Source of the DNA: Cyclina sinensis
Lineage: Eukaryota > Mollusca > Bivalvia > Venerida > Veneridae
Direction of reading: 5' to 3'
NCBI GenBank assembly: GCA_012932295.1
Contig: JAAONU010000001.1
Location: 20,460,120-20,524,119, forward strand
DNA: 64,000 bases
Positions 46,794 through 59,400 of the stretch are shown here, piece by piece (positions within the stretch are counted from its first letter, which is position 1; each line of letters begins with the position of its first letter). A program made the position numbers and the translations under genes. The notes beneath the pieces are model-generated. The model was not told the origin of the DNA, ran no database searches, and saw only the letters and a program-made list of their open reading frames with translations.

Positions 46794-47090
46794 TATCATT
46801 TAGGTAAAGGTAAAGGTTTCTTATTTAACGTGGGTAGTCAACGAAAGTCCCCACCTGGTGTGGATGGAACAACTTATTTCCATTATTTCCAGAAGAGCCC
46901 ACGGTACGTGTATTTTACCTCCCCGATCCCCAGTCTAGGCCGATACTGCTTGAAACAGTACCCGGTTAGGTTACCACCCAGTCCTGGGAAATCAGTCGAT
47001 AACTCAGTCGCAGCCCGAAATCGAACCAGGGTCGCTAGCTTCGTAGCCCAACGCACAAACCACTAGGCCACTGAGTTACCTATATCATTT
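46794..47090 (-). mobile_element. tRNA-derived SINE with 8-bp target duplication
   Basis: The element is 46802-47082, read on the minus strand. It begins taggtaactcagtggcctag, with an A-box-like tggcctagtggtttgtgcg and a B box GGTTCGATTTC about 50 bp in. A non-tRNA body of about 200 bp follows, ending in a short tacctttaccta tail. The flanks carry the identical 8 bases TATCATTT at 46794-46801 and 47083-47090, the footprint of LINE-assisted retroposition. The plus-strand open frame 46767-47066 is inside it and is not a gene. Confidence 0.82.
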
Positions 47091-49321
47091 GGTGCTAATC
47101 ACCTAACACTTGATACGTCTATTTTTTTCTTCGTTTTTTCGATGATAGAAATTGAAGCTCTTACTGATTTAGTGTCATAAACACAACAGCGCCTAATTAA
47201 AGTGTTCACTGGTTTCAGCTTTCTTAGAATATCAGTAAAAGACAATTCAGATCAACTTATATTGGGAGAAAAAAGCGTTTTGATGATGATATATATATGA
47301 TTTGTTTGCTTGCATAATATATATAGATATTTAGCCAGGTCCTCAACGTTTACAAAAGTAATGGGAATCAAAATGTTTTGAACAGAAATCTATAACGTAA
47401 TGTGACTGCTGAATTTCCTGCAACTGTTTGACAGGGAAAGTTTAAAACGACTGATATTATATCCTATTACAGTGGCAGCAATTTTCAAGTTTCAGAGTGT
47501 GGCATTAATTCTGTATTACCTCTAGTTAAACATCCTTTCAATATCTACTCGTATTCCTTCCAAGGAGATTTTACATCCATTGAGTGGTGATGATGGCTTC
47601 ATGAATATAATGTAAACTCAAAATACTGTCTATATTACATACATACAAAAGCAAATATCATCACAATGACTTCATTAACATATCGTAAGTCTTTTATGAT
47701 TTATCAAATACAAGACTGTACTTCAGTGACCCGTTTCAAATATCTCAAATATCTCGGCGTGCATTGTGTTGCTAACTTTGTTCCTTCCATGTATGTCTGC
47801 AAATACAAGTCCATGATTGTTTACATCACAGTTAATACGCTACTCGTATTCGTACAGACGAAAAATTCTACTCGGTCTTAAAATCGACCAAAATTTACGA
47901 CAAAACTTGCCATATGATAATGAAACCAAATAGTATGTTTAATAGATATCAAGAAGTAAAGATTACTGAAAGCAGCACATCTTAGATTTGTTTTGTCTTA
48001 AATTTGATTGATCACTTTATATCATGAAAAAAATTCTAATACTGCACAGCGCATGTGGCTGAAATTGGTTAGTAAGTTATGAATTACCCATGCGGATAGG
48101 GATTCACTGCATTCATATATTTTAATGAGAAATTTCGTATAAGGGGCTTTGTTTTCCCTCAGCGAGATAAGTAGAACTTTGAGCATCATTTGACGAGATG
48201 GAATTATGAACATTATGATACAATGCATAGTGTTTATCGTATTTATTTCATATGTCAACACCGTTTTAGAGTAAATAGCACATGGTTCGATTGTTATCCT
48301 ATCAGTACATTTATCTTCTCTGTCAGTGAAATCCATAGTGATACTGAGACTTTAAACGTTCAATGGCAACACTGTTCTGTTTTCTACATCACGAACTCTT
48401 ACAGATATGTCCTGTTCTGCAGTTTCATATAACCAATTGGTATGATACAAAACATAACAAAGATAAAAGAAATTACAAATCAATGTGTTGCAGACGCAGA
48501 ATCTTGCAAGTTGCATGGTATTGGTTTAATTTCCATTAAGCGACTGCAATTGAGCCATTATCAATGCAGTAAATTTGTTATAAAAGCCTGGGCAATTAAA
48601 CAATTCATATCAAGCCGTCAGTAAATTTGTTAAACGAAATTACTTTGAACGTATTCCGGTTAAAAAGGAAGAAGTCTGCAAAGGGTTTTTTTCTGAAATA
48701 GGTTAATGAATAGTGTTTATAATAATGATGAATTCAGCTCAACCCAACACACTTTCTAATTAAATCATCAAAAGATCTGACTAACTCATGAAGATTTGGT
48801 CACATCGTGACTACTTTTGATTTCTTACGATATTCCCGTGGTGAAAGCTGATGACCTAAGTTACCTGACAAACTTCAATAAAGATTTTGACCAAAAAATA
48901 ACCTGTGTCCAGTAACTTTAATTTTCATGAAATAGAAGAAGCGATTCATCTTCCGAGTTGTTTTGTAAATAAAATAAACCTGGTCACATTGTAGACTGCA
49001 GTTCAATTTAATTTGATTGTAGCACCCAGAGAAAGGTTCATGACATCAATTCAATTAAAATAAGTATAAAGAAAATATCATGGGACATTTGTGTGGGAAT
49101 AATTAAATTAAACTGATTAAATCCTTTGTCATAAAAGTTTTATTTCAACTAAGCATGTCTCTAGGGTGATACTATTCTCATTCCTAATTAGGAAAAGCTA
49201 CCACTTGTGTTCGTGGTGTCAAGTCAGTCTCTAAGTCATATTCAAACTATACTAACTAGAAGTACAGATTTAACACTGGTAATAAAATTGAAATGTGTTT
49301 TGAAATCTGAACGGACTTACA

Positions 49322-50400
49322 AACAAGAGGGCCATGATGACCCTATATCGCTCACCTGAGTATTTTTTTGCCCCATGACATACCTTACAAAAATGAAGAA
49401 GAAAACAACAACTAAGTTTGGCTAAATTCCCTAAGTTACAGCTGGTTCTGGATGGTATCGTCTTGTACCTATACTGTTGTCAGGTGAGAAATGGTATCAA
49501 ATGAATCTTGCACCAACTAACTATGTTGATAACACACTAAAATCACATTAATTCACAGAGTTATGGTTCTTATGCACTGCACTTCTACTCAGTAAGATCT
49601 ATCTACCTACAAAGTTTCTTGTTAATACTTCTTGTAGTTTCAGAGTTATGTCCCGGACAAGAAAATGCGGACCGACGGACGGACAAACGGGCGGACAAAG
49701 CGGCGACTATATGCTCTCCCTTCGGGGAGCATAAAAATCTGCCCTGAAGAGTGTTAATAAGGTTTACCTTTTATTTGAACTGGTGACCTAGTTTCTGACC
49801 TACATTACCCGTATTCAAACCTGACTGAGATATAAAGAAGGTAAATCTTCTGAGCAACTTTAAGACTTGATTAAAAATTTGATCTCTAGATTAACAAGGT
49901 TTTCCTTTGATTTGGTCTTGTAACCAGGTTCTTATTGTACATAACCCAGTTTCAAACTTGATCCAGATATCATCAAGGCAAATATTCTAAACAATTTTCA
50001 TTAAGACTTGATCACAAATGTTGTTTCCAGAGTGTTAAAAAGGTTTTCCTTTGATTTGGCCTGGTGACCTAGTTTCAGACCCTACATGATCCGTTTTGGA
50101 ACTTGACCAAGATAGCATCAAGGCAAACATTCTGAGCAACTTCGATTAAGACTTAATCAAAAATGTGGTCTCTAGAGTGTTAGCAAGATTTTCCTTTGAT
50201 ATGACCTGGTGACTTAGATTTTTATCCTACAAGACCCAGTTTCAAACTTGACCTAGAGATAAAGATCTCGCCCAATTTTTAGAATGATTGGATGTTAAAT
50301 GTGACATGTAGAGTTTTAATAATGTAAAATGTGGACAGACGCCAGACAAACGACAGATGCAGGACATCCAGCGATCACAATAGCTTACCCTGAGCATATG
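49322..50400. repeat. Block of bivalve repeats inserted in duplication copy 2
   Basis: Starts 'aaacaagagggccatgatga...tcgctcacctgag', the inverse of the CATCATGGCCCTCTTGTTT terminus seen elsewhere. At 49700-49735 comes a hairpin end, 'gctctcccttcggggagc'. From about 49745 a 148-bp module repeats four times: 'cctttgatttggcctggtga', 'cctagtttcagaccc', 'aagacttgatcaaaaatg' and 'ctagagtgttaa'. The block ends near 'gcgatcacaatagctta'. Copy 1 has no equivalent between about 37,390 and 37,430. Confidence 0.75.
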
Positions 50401-50641
50401 ATTAGGTAGCAAAAAAAGGTGTTTAGGACGAAGTTTGAACACATTTTTCTGAGACTGACAGGCGTTTGGTGTAAAAAAAAACAATAAAAAACATAATATC
50501 ATCCCATGAAAATTAACGTATTATTTTACAACAATACAACTTGAAATACAAACATGATAGAAAATACTTTAATTACGAAAGCAATATAAAAAGAAGTCAG
50601 ACTTTAATCATATATATTAGCTAAATTAATTTAATTGCATA

Positions 50642-51464
50642 TACAGTAAAATTCCTCTATTAAGACCACCATTGGGAATAAAGGGAAGTGGTCTTAATTG
50701 TGAGTTGGTCTTAATAGTGGGTTGAGTCCTCAGCAGTATATTTGTTTTACATTTGCAGGTTCATAAAGGGAGACAGAACATTATTTAGACAGAACAAAAC
50801 ACATTATTCATCAATATGATATTATCTAATTCAATAATTAAACATTTCAATAATGAATAAACATTTCAATAATTTCATTTTCGTTTCTCCATGCTGGGGA
50901 TTTTGTCTGACACAATTAAAATAACTGTAAATATTCTGAGTTCTGAAGTTAGAATAAATTTTAAAATAAGATGTAACATTTTTTTCACAGAATTAGCCCT
51001 TAATTACATTAACTCAATATTTTATTCAACCAACTAAAAACGATTTCTTATTCAAACAACATAAGTAAACATCGATCTAAAATTATATTTTGCTTTGAAT
51101 CCCTGCAAACTTATTATAACTCCGAGGATTCAGTTCCCTTCCTATTATTTACTTGCGGTGCAATCAAGTTGAAATCGAAGCAATTTTAAATAACACTTTA
51201 TCATTCTTTTGTATCCTGACTTTCAGTAATCATCTGAAGAAAATTTGTTTTTCACAGCACAGACTTTCTTTTGTTTACACATGCAGCTGTCGTAAAGCAG
51301 TGTCGTAGACAAGATAGTCGTATTACCGGATTAGCGGCGTGGTCTTAATTCTGATAAATATCTGTAATAGGACAAGAATAAAAATGTTTGGTTCTTTTCA
51401 AAAGTGTCCATAATAGCGGCGTGGTCTTAATTTCGGCGTGGTCGTAAGGTGGTAATCTACTGTA
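50642..51464. mobile_element. pogo/Tigger-like non-autonomous element with TA duplication
   Basis: The element is 50644-51462 (819 bp). It starts CAGTAAAATTCCTC and ends GGTAATCTACTG (inverted: CAGTAGATTACC). It is flanked by TA at 50642-50643 and 51463-51464. Subterminal motifs gtggtcttaat recur near both ends (50687, 50704, 51340 and 51421). The matching place in duplication copy 1 is an uninterrupted 'attgcataTAattt' (TA at 37663-37664), confirming a TA insertion. CAGTARA ends and TA targets fit the pogo/Tigger branch of Tc1/mariner. No transposase is present. Confidence 0.85.
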
Positions 51465-53850
51465 ATTGTGCTTTACAACCTCTGAGAGTTCAATTTTTTA
51501 CCTAGAATTTTTTGTTAAAATTTTGTTTCTTCTTTTTTTCCAGACAAAAAAAAATGCTGTGAGTTATTGTTATTCGTTTAATAAAAAGTGAAAAAGCTAT
51601 ATTGGCGTTAGATTTATAAGTCCGGTTTATATTGTGTTGCTTTACACCCTTCAGTTATTTTATGTTATGTTTAAGGATGTTTACTGCAATCTCACAATAC
51701 TGCAGACCTTTGTTGTGTACATACGCTATGCAAATTAAAATTACTTTATAAGCATCTGATGGATCATTCACACCATTTAAATACTCTATTTTCAAATCAT
51801 AAAATAGCATAAAAAGGTGTCAAATCTTATACTTGAATACAGAAATTAGTGATTTAACGCATACGGCAATAAGTTGTTACATAACTGAAGGAATTAAGAA
51901 CTCATTTGTAGAATACTTGATAAAATACGACGTATTAACATGACAACTCATACAATCACTTAATCAACTGATAAATGTGATGAAACTTTTTTAACATAAA
52001 ATGGTTGATCAGTTAATTAAGACGCAAAGTATAAAACAGTTCTGTCATTTCTCGTTTTGATTAAAACGATTTAAAAAAAAGATCTCATTAATGTATACTA
52101 CTGAATGATTTTATTGGCTTTGTGATATTGATTATAGCACTGGAATTAATATAAACGGCATCAATTTTCTATCTAAATTATATTAAAACTTTGGTAAAGA
52201 TTAAATGTTTAAATGGTTAACTGACTACAGGTTTTGAAATGCAGTTATAGGTCTTGCAAACTGCTGCTCGTGTGTGTGGTTTCTTTAGTTGTCAAAAACG
52301 TTATGCAACGCCATTAAGCATTGAAAATAAACACAGTCACTTGAAACATGTTAAAAGAAATACTTTATATATGTCAGTTTAACAATCGTGAGAAGATTAA
52401 AACACACTCTTACTCATCTGTTAAATTACAGTATTTTGTACACATTTTCGACAAGATAAAAATCAATCTGCGATACCAGATGAAGTAACAATTCCATTGA
52501 CAACAGATTTGTGTTATTACACAATGTAAAATGTTTTTGTGCATTTTTTCAATCACATTACCGGACAGGAAGCCAAACATGTGGATGTGCATTATTGTCC
52601 CTCAGTGAGAGGTAATCACCCGTTGCACCTACATACCCTCTTATCTTGGGACACAGAATCTAATCAGTAAATCAAAATGCCGTCTGTTCAACATTAAAAA
52701 CACATGGTTCTGTGCTATGTTACTGGCTGTTGCCGCCTCAGACCATAACTGACCCTCTGCCGTAGTGGTTATCCTCACCAGCAACGTATATATTGAAACG
52801 TTGTCATTCATTCTAAATAAATGCCTTTCCATATACTACATGCAAAACATTGATTAACCTTTGAAAGGACAGATTGACAGATTCGGATTTTTCGAAAACA
52901 GTCCAAGACCTAGTCGCATAATGTTTGACGGTCTGTTTGGGACAACAAAATGGAAAAAAATGTCCTCCTCAAGATCCGGGCAATACATCCGTAAATACTT
53001 GCCTTGACAGTGTTTGTCGAATCACTGTACCCGGCAGCATTCCTGGTAGTCATATGTTGCTATATATATATATTTGTAAAGTTATTTTACATTTTCATTC
53101 GCTATTGTCATCAGTAATTGAAAACAAGAGTACATTTAGATCGCATATCAAAACATAGGTTTCCTTTCTCTTCACTGTTATGGAAAATATTTGCTGACAA
53201 TCTCAATAAGTCTTCATTTATATCTTCAAAGACGTGGTGTGAAGGAAGTTTGAATTTACACGTTTCTTCAGAAAATTGAAATCTGTCAAATCTTCCGTAA
53301 CTCTTTTGTTTTGTTTCGATCAAATCTTCATATTAGATTTGCACAATTACAACACTGTATATGTTTCTTTTCTCTAAGTTATTTTTGCATGAGTTTGATT
53401 ATAGCTATTACTGTAATATTCCTTTATAAACTCGGTCACCGTATACCAGCGGTGGAAAAATATTTATTGTTATCAATAAAGCCATCTAATTACCTAGCAG
53501 CCAAGAAATTGTGTGGCAGGTATTCCTGTAAAGAAGAGGAATACTTAGAAAAGAGGCAAACATTTTACTGCTGTCTGTGAAAGTTTAATCAAAGGAATAC
53601 ATAGGTTTCTATACCTGTTATTTTCGTTGCATATTAGTGATTCATAGACAATCTGAAGTAAATCACATATCAAATCGAGGTATGGTTGATTTTTATACTT
53701 CTTTCAGGTGAATTTATTTGAAAATTCTTTTGATGAATTTCTTGATTCAGAAAAAAGTCTGATGAGTAATGGCCACGGCAAAATATGAGTCTCGGTATGA
53801 ACCGTTGTCTCCTATCAAGCCGACAGTCTTTCTACGCTTTATGTATGAAA

Positions 53851-54780
53851 CCACCAGACCCTAAAAATAATGGCATCCGAATAATGGCGACTTGAAATAG
53901 TTCTCATTTTTTGTGTTGTTGCGGAACATTTTTTTGTTATCTGTTGATTTCATTTCTTCACCATTTCTGACGGTCTGGTAGAAGATTTATGTCCATATAC
54001 GTTAAGAATAAAAGTTGTGAAAGGAAGTTGGTTATCATACCCTAATCTGTAAATTGGCTCAAAAATTTTGGTAATTTTATTGATTTGTTTACATGAGCAG
54101 AACTATATGTTTTTTTAATCATGTCCCCACATTTTTGCTATTTTCAACAGTAAAAGGACAAATCCAGAAGAGCATGTAAGTTAAATACATTTGAAAAGGA
54201 TCTTGTTATGTTTTAAACTTATTCTGTGAACTATACGCATTTTATATAAAATATAACAGGAATGGTTCATGTGGTTTCAGACCTATGAGCGCTCTGACTC
54301 TTGTTTGAACTTACAAGCAAGTAATAATAAAAATAATAAATATACTCAAATAGATCAAGTGAATAAATATCAATCTAACTTTTATATTTTTCAAATATTC
54401 TGTATTAAATATATTTCTTCGAATACTTACGTTCTGTTTCAAATGCAGACTTCTGGTACCTTTTCTAAAAAAACACCTAAATTAAGCAATGCATATATTT
54501 ATGATAGTATTCTTAGACAAGTATACTGTAAGACACTTGTAAACAGTTTTCTGACGAGTATTGTATCATAATTGGGAAGAGGAAATAGTCGCATGGAACA
54601 AGGTTTGACGAATAATGAGTGTGAAGAAGAAAGAAACCTCATCTGAATCCAAGAGGCATGTTACAAAATCGACTTTGTGCCTGGATGCGTTGCTATGCAA
54701 AAGACGAACATACTTCAGATCTGTTTTTGGAGCGAATCAGTTTGGGTTACATTCTGAATTATATCAATATGTCGTTTTCA
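53851..54780. other. No gene seen
   Basis: AT-rich DNA beyond the duplication. The open frame at 54269-54571 (plus, 100 aa, rich in N/S/Y) has no recognisable motif. The frames at 54615-54803 and 54658-54939 run into the adjacent miniature element. Confidence 0.4.
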
Positions 54781-55008
54781 TTAACCCATTTATGCCTGAT
54801 TGATTATGCCATCCTTGTCAGTTGGACGAGTCCATTTTCAATTAAGAGGGATTCTGGTTTAAATTTTCTTTTTTTTTCTATTTATGGAAGACATTCCTTT
54901 ATTCAAACCATGAAGAACCAGATCAAAGGCCGCATTTGAGACGTCTGATCTGGGTCTACACTGTTTGCTTATGTCTACTTTTGAAGACGCTAGGCATTAA
55001 AGGGTTAA
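54781..55008. mobile_element. piggyBac-like MITE with TTAA duplication
   Basis: TTAA at 54781-54784 and 55005-55008 flank a 220-bp unit with ends CCCATTTATGCCT and AGGCATTAAAGGG (inverted CCCTTTAATGCCT). I recognise the combination of 'TTAACCC..TATGCCT' ends with 'gatctgggtctacactgttt' in the body as a miniature repeat widespread in bivalves. TTAA plus CCC ends point to piggyBac mobilisation (inference). No coding sequence. Confidence 0.82.
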
Positions 55009-55646
55009 ATCTTTGACAGATCTGCCCTTTGGTACATTTCAATAACAGTCTGACCGTTGTCATTGATGTAACTGAATCTTCTTAATAGCTCACATTAGTC
55101 TGACAATAGTTTGTTCTTGTGCATTTTTCGTGGCCGAGATTTGATTACTTACTTTCGTTTTACGCTCAAAGTATCTGAACACAAATTCGTGTTTGTACGT
55201 TTAGCTTTTTTTCAAAAGCTGTTTAATTATTGAAGTCCCTTGACCTATTTGGTCAACAAACATCAGATTCTGTATTCAGCGCGCATACATTTTTTGTACT
55301 CCCAGATCCCTTTCTTAATTAAATGAACTTATGCCAAGCTGGTCAACCGCGCTACTCATCTTACTGTTTATCGAGGATCGGCGTTTGGTTCAAACATGCT
55401 CTTTGGTCTTTGACGTCACAGCAAGACAAAGGTAAGCAGCATCTTTACACTCTTGATCTCAAACCACTAACGAACAGTACTATTCGAGCATAAAACAGAA
55501 ATGTGGTTTACAGAACACCACTTGCATTAAACTCCTTTTTTTTGAGAATAAATCCGACAATTATACTTTAAAACACTGAGCAAATGTAAATCTTATTAAA
55601 CGTTCCTACTTATATGTTTGACATAAACAAGGATAAAGGTATATTA
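55009..55646. other. No gene seen
   Basis: Unique-looking AT-rich DNA between a miniature element and two tandem arrays. Nothing supported. Confidence 0.4.
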
Positions 55647-55905
55647 ATGTATAGGAAGTGAGCAGTAGCTGTACGCAGCAGTAGAAAAACATGAAGTTGG
55701 CAGTAGCAGTAACAGCAGAATCAGTAAAGAAAACGTGAAGCTGGCAGTAGCAGTAACCGCAGTAGCAGTAGGCAAATCGTGAAGTTGACAGTAGCAGTAA
55801 CAGCAGTAGAAGTAAAAAAACGAAAAGCTGTCAGGAGCAGTAACAGCAGTAGCAGTAAAGAAAACGTGAAGTTGGCTGTAGCAGTACGAGCAGTAGCAGT
55901 AGGAA
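55647..55905 (+). repeat. 44-bp minisatellite, about 6 copies (CAGTAG-rich)
   Basis: Unit landmarks 'gtgaagttggcagtagcagt' and 'aacagcagtagcagtaaaga' recur at 55691, 55735, 55779, about 55822 and 55866, a regular 44-bp step. Within each unit, CAGTAG/CAGTAA hexamers are themselves repeated, so the array probably grew from a hexamer. Confidence 0.9.
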
Positions 55906-55954
55906 AGTCTTTAAAGTCTTGAAAGTTTCAATGAAAATTAAACATGTTTTAACA

Positions 55955-56460
55955 TTGCGTAGGTCTGCGACGGTTGCTGACACTCTTGCAGACATTCATG
56001 AATTTTGGTACCAATCAGGAAAATGTCATTTTTAAGGTCTAGGGACTCTTTCGGGTTGATTTAACCAGTCTGCGACTGTTTCTGACACTCTCTCAGACTT
56101 TAAGGATTTTTGGTGCCAATCAGGAGAGTAACTTTTTTAATGTCTCGGGACCTCCCCGGGTTGATTTAACCAGTCTGCGACTGTTTCTGACACTCTTCCA
56201 GACTTTCAGGAATTTTGGTGCCAATCGAAAACAAATAAATTTTTGAGGTCTCTGTATCCTCCCGGGTCAATTCTACCGGTCTGCGACTGTTTCTTACACT
56301 CTCTCGGACTTTCAAGAATTTTGGTGCCAATCGGGAAAATGTCATTTTTGATGTTTAAGGACCTTCCGGAGTCCATTTTTACGGTCTGCTACTGTTTCTG
56401 ACATTCTTGCAGTCTTTCAGGAATTTTGGTGCCAATCTAGAAAGTCTAGGGACCCTCCCG
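55955..56460 (+). repeat. 105/106-bp tandem repeat, 5 copies
   Basis: 'ctgcgactgtttctgacact' and its variants start at 55964, 56070, 56175, 56281 and 56386. Each is followed by 'ctttcaggaattttggtgcc' and 'gggacctcccgggttgattt'-type sequence. The units are moderately diverged. The array sits 50 bp after the 44-bp array. Confidence 0.92.
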
Positions 56461-56469
56461 CTGTTACAT

Positions 56470-59400
56470 CTACTGCAAACTTCACGTTTGGTTGAATTTC
56501 TACTACTACTGCGTACTGCTACTGTCAGCTTTCTGTTAGTGTAATATGACTGAGCTAAAATAAATATTGCACTATTTTAAGAAGGGATCTACTATGCTTG
56601 GTAACTGAAAACCCTTTTGCGTAAGAGTACAATTTCAGTCGAAAGAGTTGTGATTTGTTGAAAGTGCTTCAGCGTTACTGTCACGAGATTACCACTACCC
56701 GATAGAGTGATGGAAAATAAAATAGGGTAATTCGAAAATGCACAGATAATACCAATACTACAGTGTGGTTTACATTTAATGTATCACTAAATTATAGTTT
56801 ACACACACAATGCAAATTCATTTTTAACAATAAAAAAGAGGAAAGAACAGACAGTAAAATGAATCGAAATCAAATTTCTGCTGCTATTTTATTAAGTACT
56901 TATACAGTTTTGTGAAATCATGAAATCATAGAAATACTTGATTTTTTTTCTCTTTTTCTTTCACTTTTTTACTGAATGAAGTGGAACACGTATGTATAAA
57001 CTATAACTGTCTTATACATGTGTATGACAAAAAATTTCAGAATTTTGTATGATCTCAGAATAATGAGTCCAATTTGTCTAAAGCATTAATGTTTGCTGTT
57101 GTTGTTCTTTGTTGTTTATGTGCACCAACCTTTTAACAGGACATCTATCTCTTCTCTTGATACTTTCACTGTTTACATCAAAACCGATAGATGCCCCAGG
57201 AGAAATATAGATCTAAAATACACGAGTACCAATTTTGCCAACAGTTTATTTAACCAGGTTAATGCTACTTATTTAAGAAGCAAAATTAACTCTTTCTGAA
57301 CAGCGCTAAAGAAAGTAATGCTGTGTATAAAAAAATATTCCCAAACATAGAAAATTGACAAGAAATAAATCAAAAGTCTATTTCTTTATTTAATACCTGT
57401 ACCACTAGCCTACCAAAGTATCAGACAGGCAATATAACTTAAAGGAGAAACAAAAAAGTATTTATTATATATATTTATGTTAAAAAGCTGAATGAATTTA
57501 TGTCAATTTTAACAATGAGACTATAAGACTCGTACTAAACTAGTTTAAATGGACATACCTTTTAAAGTAAATCAAATAAAATTCCAGTTTCTTAATTAAC
57601 CAAACAATGTGATTTCTAACACACACGTTCCAACGATGTGGAATCACAGAAATTGTAATACTGCCATACAACGTGTCTTCTGCGAGATGTGTTTAGTGAA
57701 TTTTTACCATCAATGTGGCAAGATTAAACAAATATCTTATTACTCGCACAATTATATAACAGCCATTTTTTACATTGAAGCCAGGTTCATAGTTCAAGAA
57801 CCACAATATTGACCAATCATATTACATGGTATCATAAAACTGATATAGTTCTCGCTTTCAGATTTAAAAAAACGAATTATTTTTTTATTTTTGTTATAGA
57901 TAATTGGATTATGATTTGCCTAACTGACAATATCGTCAGGGGATGATAATAGCGATCATCCTATTAATGTAAAAATACACAGTTCCTTAAATGGCATGAA
58001 CAGACGTCTCTGATGTTCAAAGTAGAACTTTGCAAAGATCTCACCATTCTATCAGGATAACAACTTAAACAAACTTGGATACTTCATAGAATCACGTTTC
58101 TAAGACTCACGTATAATTAAAAAACAGAGGAATTTAAATGAAATGACCAAACACTTGACATTTCAAACAACTTTTACATTAAACTTTCTTGGTGTATCAT
58201 CAGTGACTTTAAACCATTAAAAACAATGTGAACCAGCAGAGATCTACCACCTAGCAGCCTATTTTCTGTTATTCTTATAAATCCATTATATTTCAGACGT
58301 ATTTGAAAAGTAGGTAGATCACAAGGTAGATCTGTCAGTTTTACTTTTTTCACAGACCTTCAGCCTTGTTGCCACTGTTCAGACGTTAATATTGTGTCCC
58401 TTATAAACAATGCAATAATAAATGGAACTTGTTTTCTTGTTCACTTTAATTACCTACGAAAACTTCGTGGCAGGCATACGAATGATTTGTTTTAATTTGA
58501 TTTAAGATGCTAGTGCTAGACACAAACATACAAAAATCAAATTATGAAAATACAGAGACAACATTAACTTGATAAACCTCAAGAAGAGAGAAACACTAGA
58601 CAGAATAGTTAGCTTCCTATTACTCTCTGACGAGTTCATCATTTATTTCCATTTTCAGATCATTCCAGTTTGATATCCAAATAGGATTACGTAGGCATTA
58701 TTTCACGTTAACTTTACAATCTAAGAAAATGCAGACATGCTTTTATCATTGGCAATTCATTTCGTCGTTGTTCTTTATTCGTTAATTAAACAAAACAGTG
58801 TAAGTAAAATATACAACTTGAAGCAAAATACTGCAGTATTTCCAATTGTTTCGCTTTGACATTACATTTGAACTTAAGATGTATCACGGAAGTTAAGAGT
58901 TAACCGATCCTTAGACTTTATGATTGCAGGCTAACATAAAAAAGACAAGTTTTCGGGCAGCACCTCTATATGAACTCAATTCAACAATCGCACACAATCC
59001 AAGTTATACTGGTAAGTGACAACCGAATTTTAAATTGTCACAGTTTTAAGAAAATAATTTCTTTAACTCTGTTTCGAAATGACATAAATTACGTGGCAAG
59101 GTTATGTAGAAAATACACCAATAGAGTACGGACATGTACTTTACTTTGTAAGTATGCTTATCCTCAAGTTTTTAACTTATAAGAAATATGTTTCCGTTAC
59201 ACCTTTAACAACAGCACATAGAATATCTTATTAGGACGCTTAAATATCCAAACTACTTTAAGTTTAATGTTTACTTCTTTACACAGTTTGAATATTACCT
59301 TGATTTAAAACCGTTACTCCTGTCTGTTACCATAAAAATCTCAGATAGTCTTGGAATGTCTTGGAAACTTGCTTTACCGCCTTTATCATAAGATGAGTCT

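Larger units (their letters stand above)
43723..53850 (+). repeat. Segmental duplication, copy 2 (about 10.1 kb)
   Basis: Direct, collinear partner of 29310-41985 (anchors are listed there). Private insertions here are a SINE (46802-47082), a block of bivalve repeats (about 49322-50400) and a pogo-like element (50644-51462). It lacks about 1.8 kb found in copy 1 (30890-32670) and the copy 1 Tc1-like and TTAA elements. The open frames at 45322-45570, 45595-45798, 48022-48336, 52410-52592, 53111-53323 and elsewhere have no recognisable domains. Confidence 0.88.

Noticed and set aside
46767..47066. 99-aa plus-strand protein
   Set aside because: It lies almost entirely inside the SINE on the opposite strand.
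53757..53795. Hammerhead-like ctgatgag
   Set aside because: The required GAAA after a stem II is missing (ggcaaaa instead) and no flanking stems I and III are visible.
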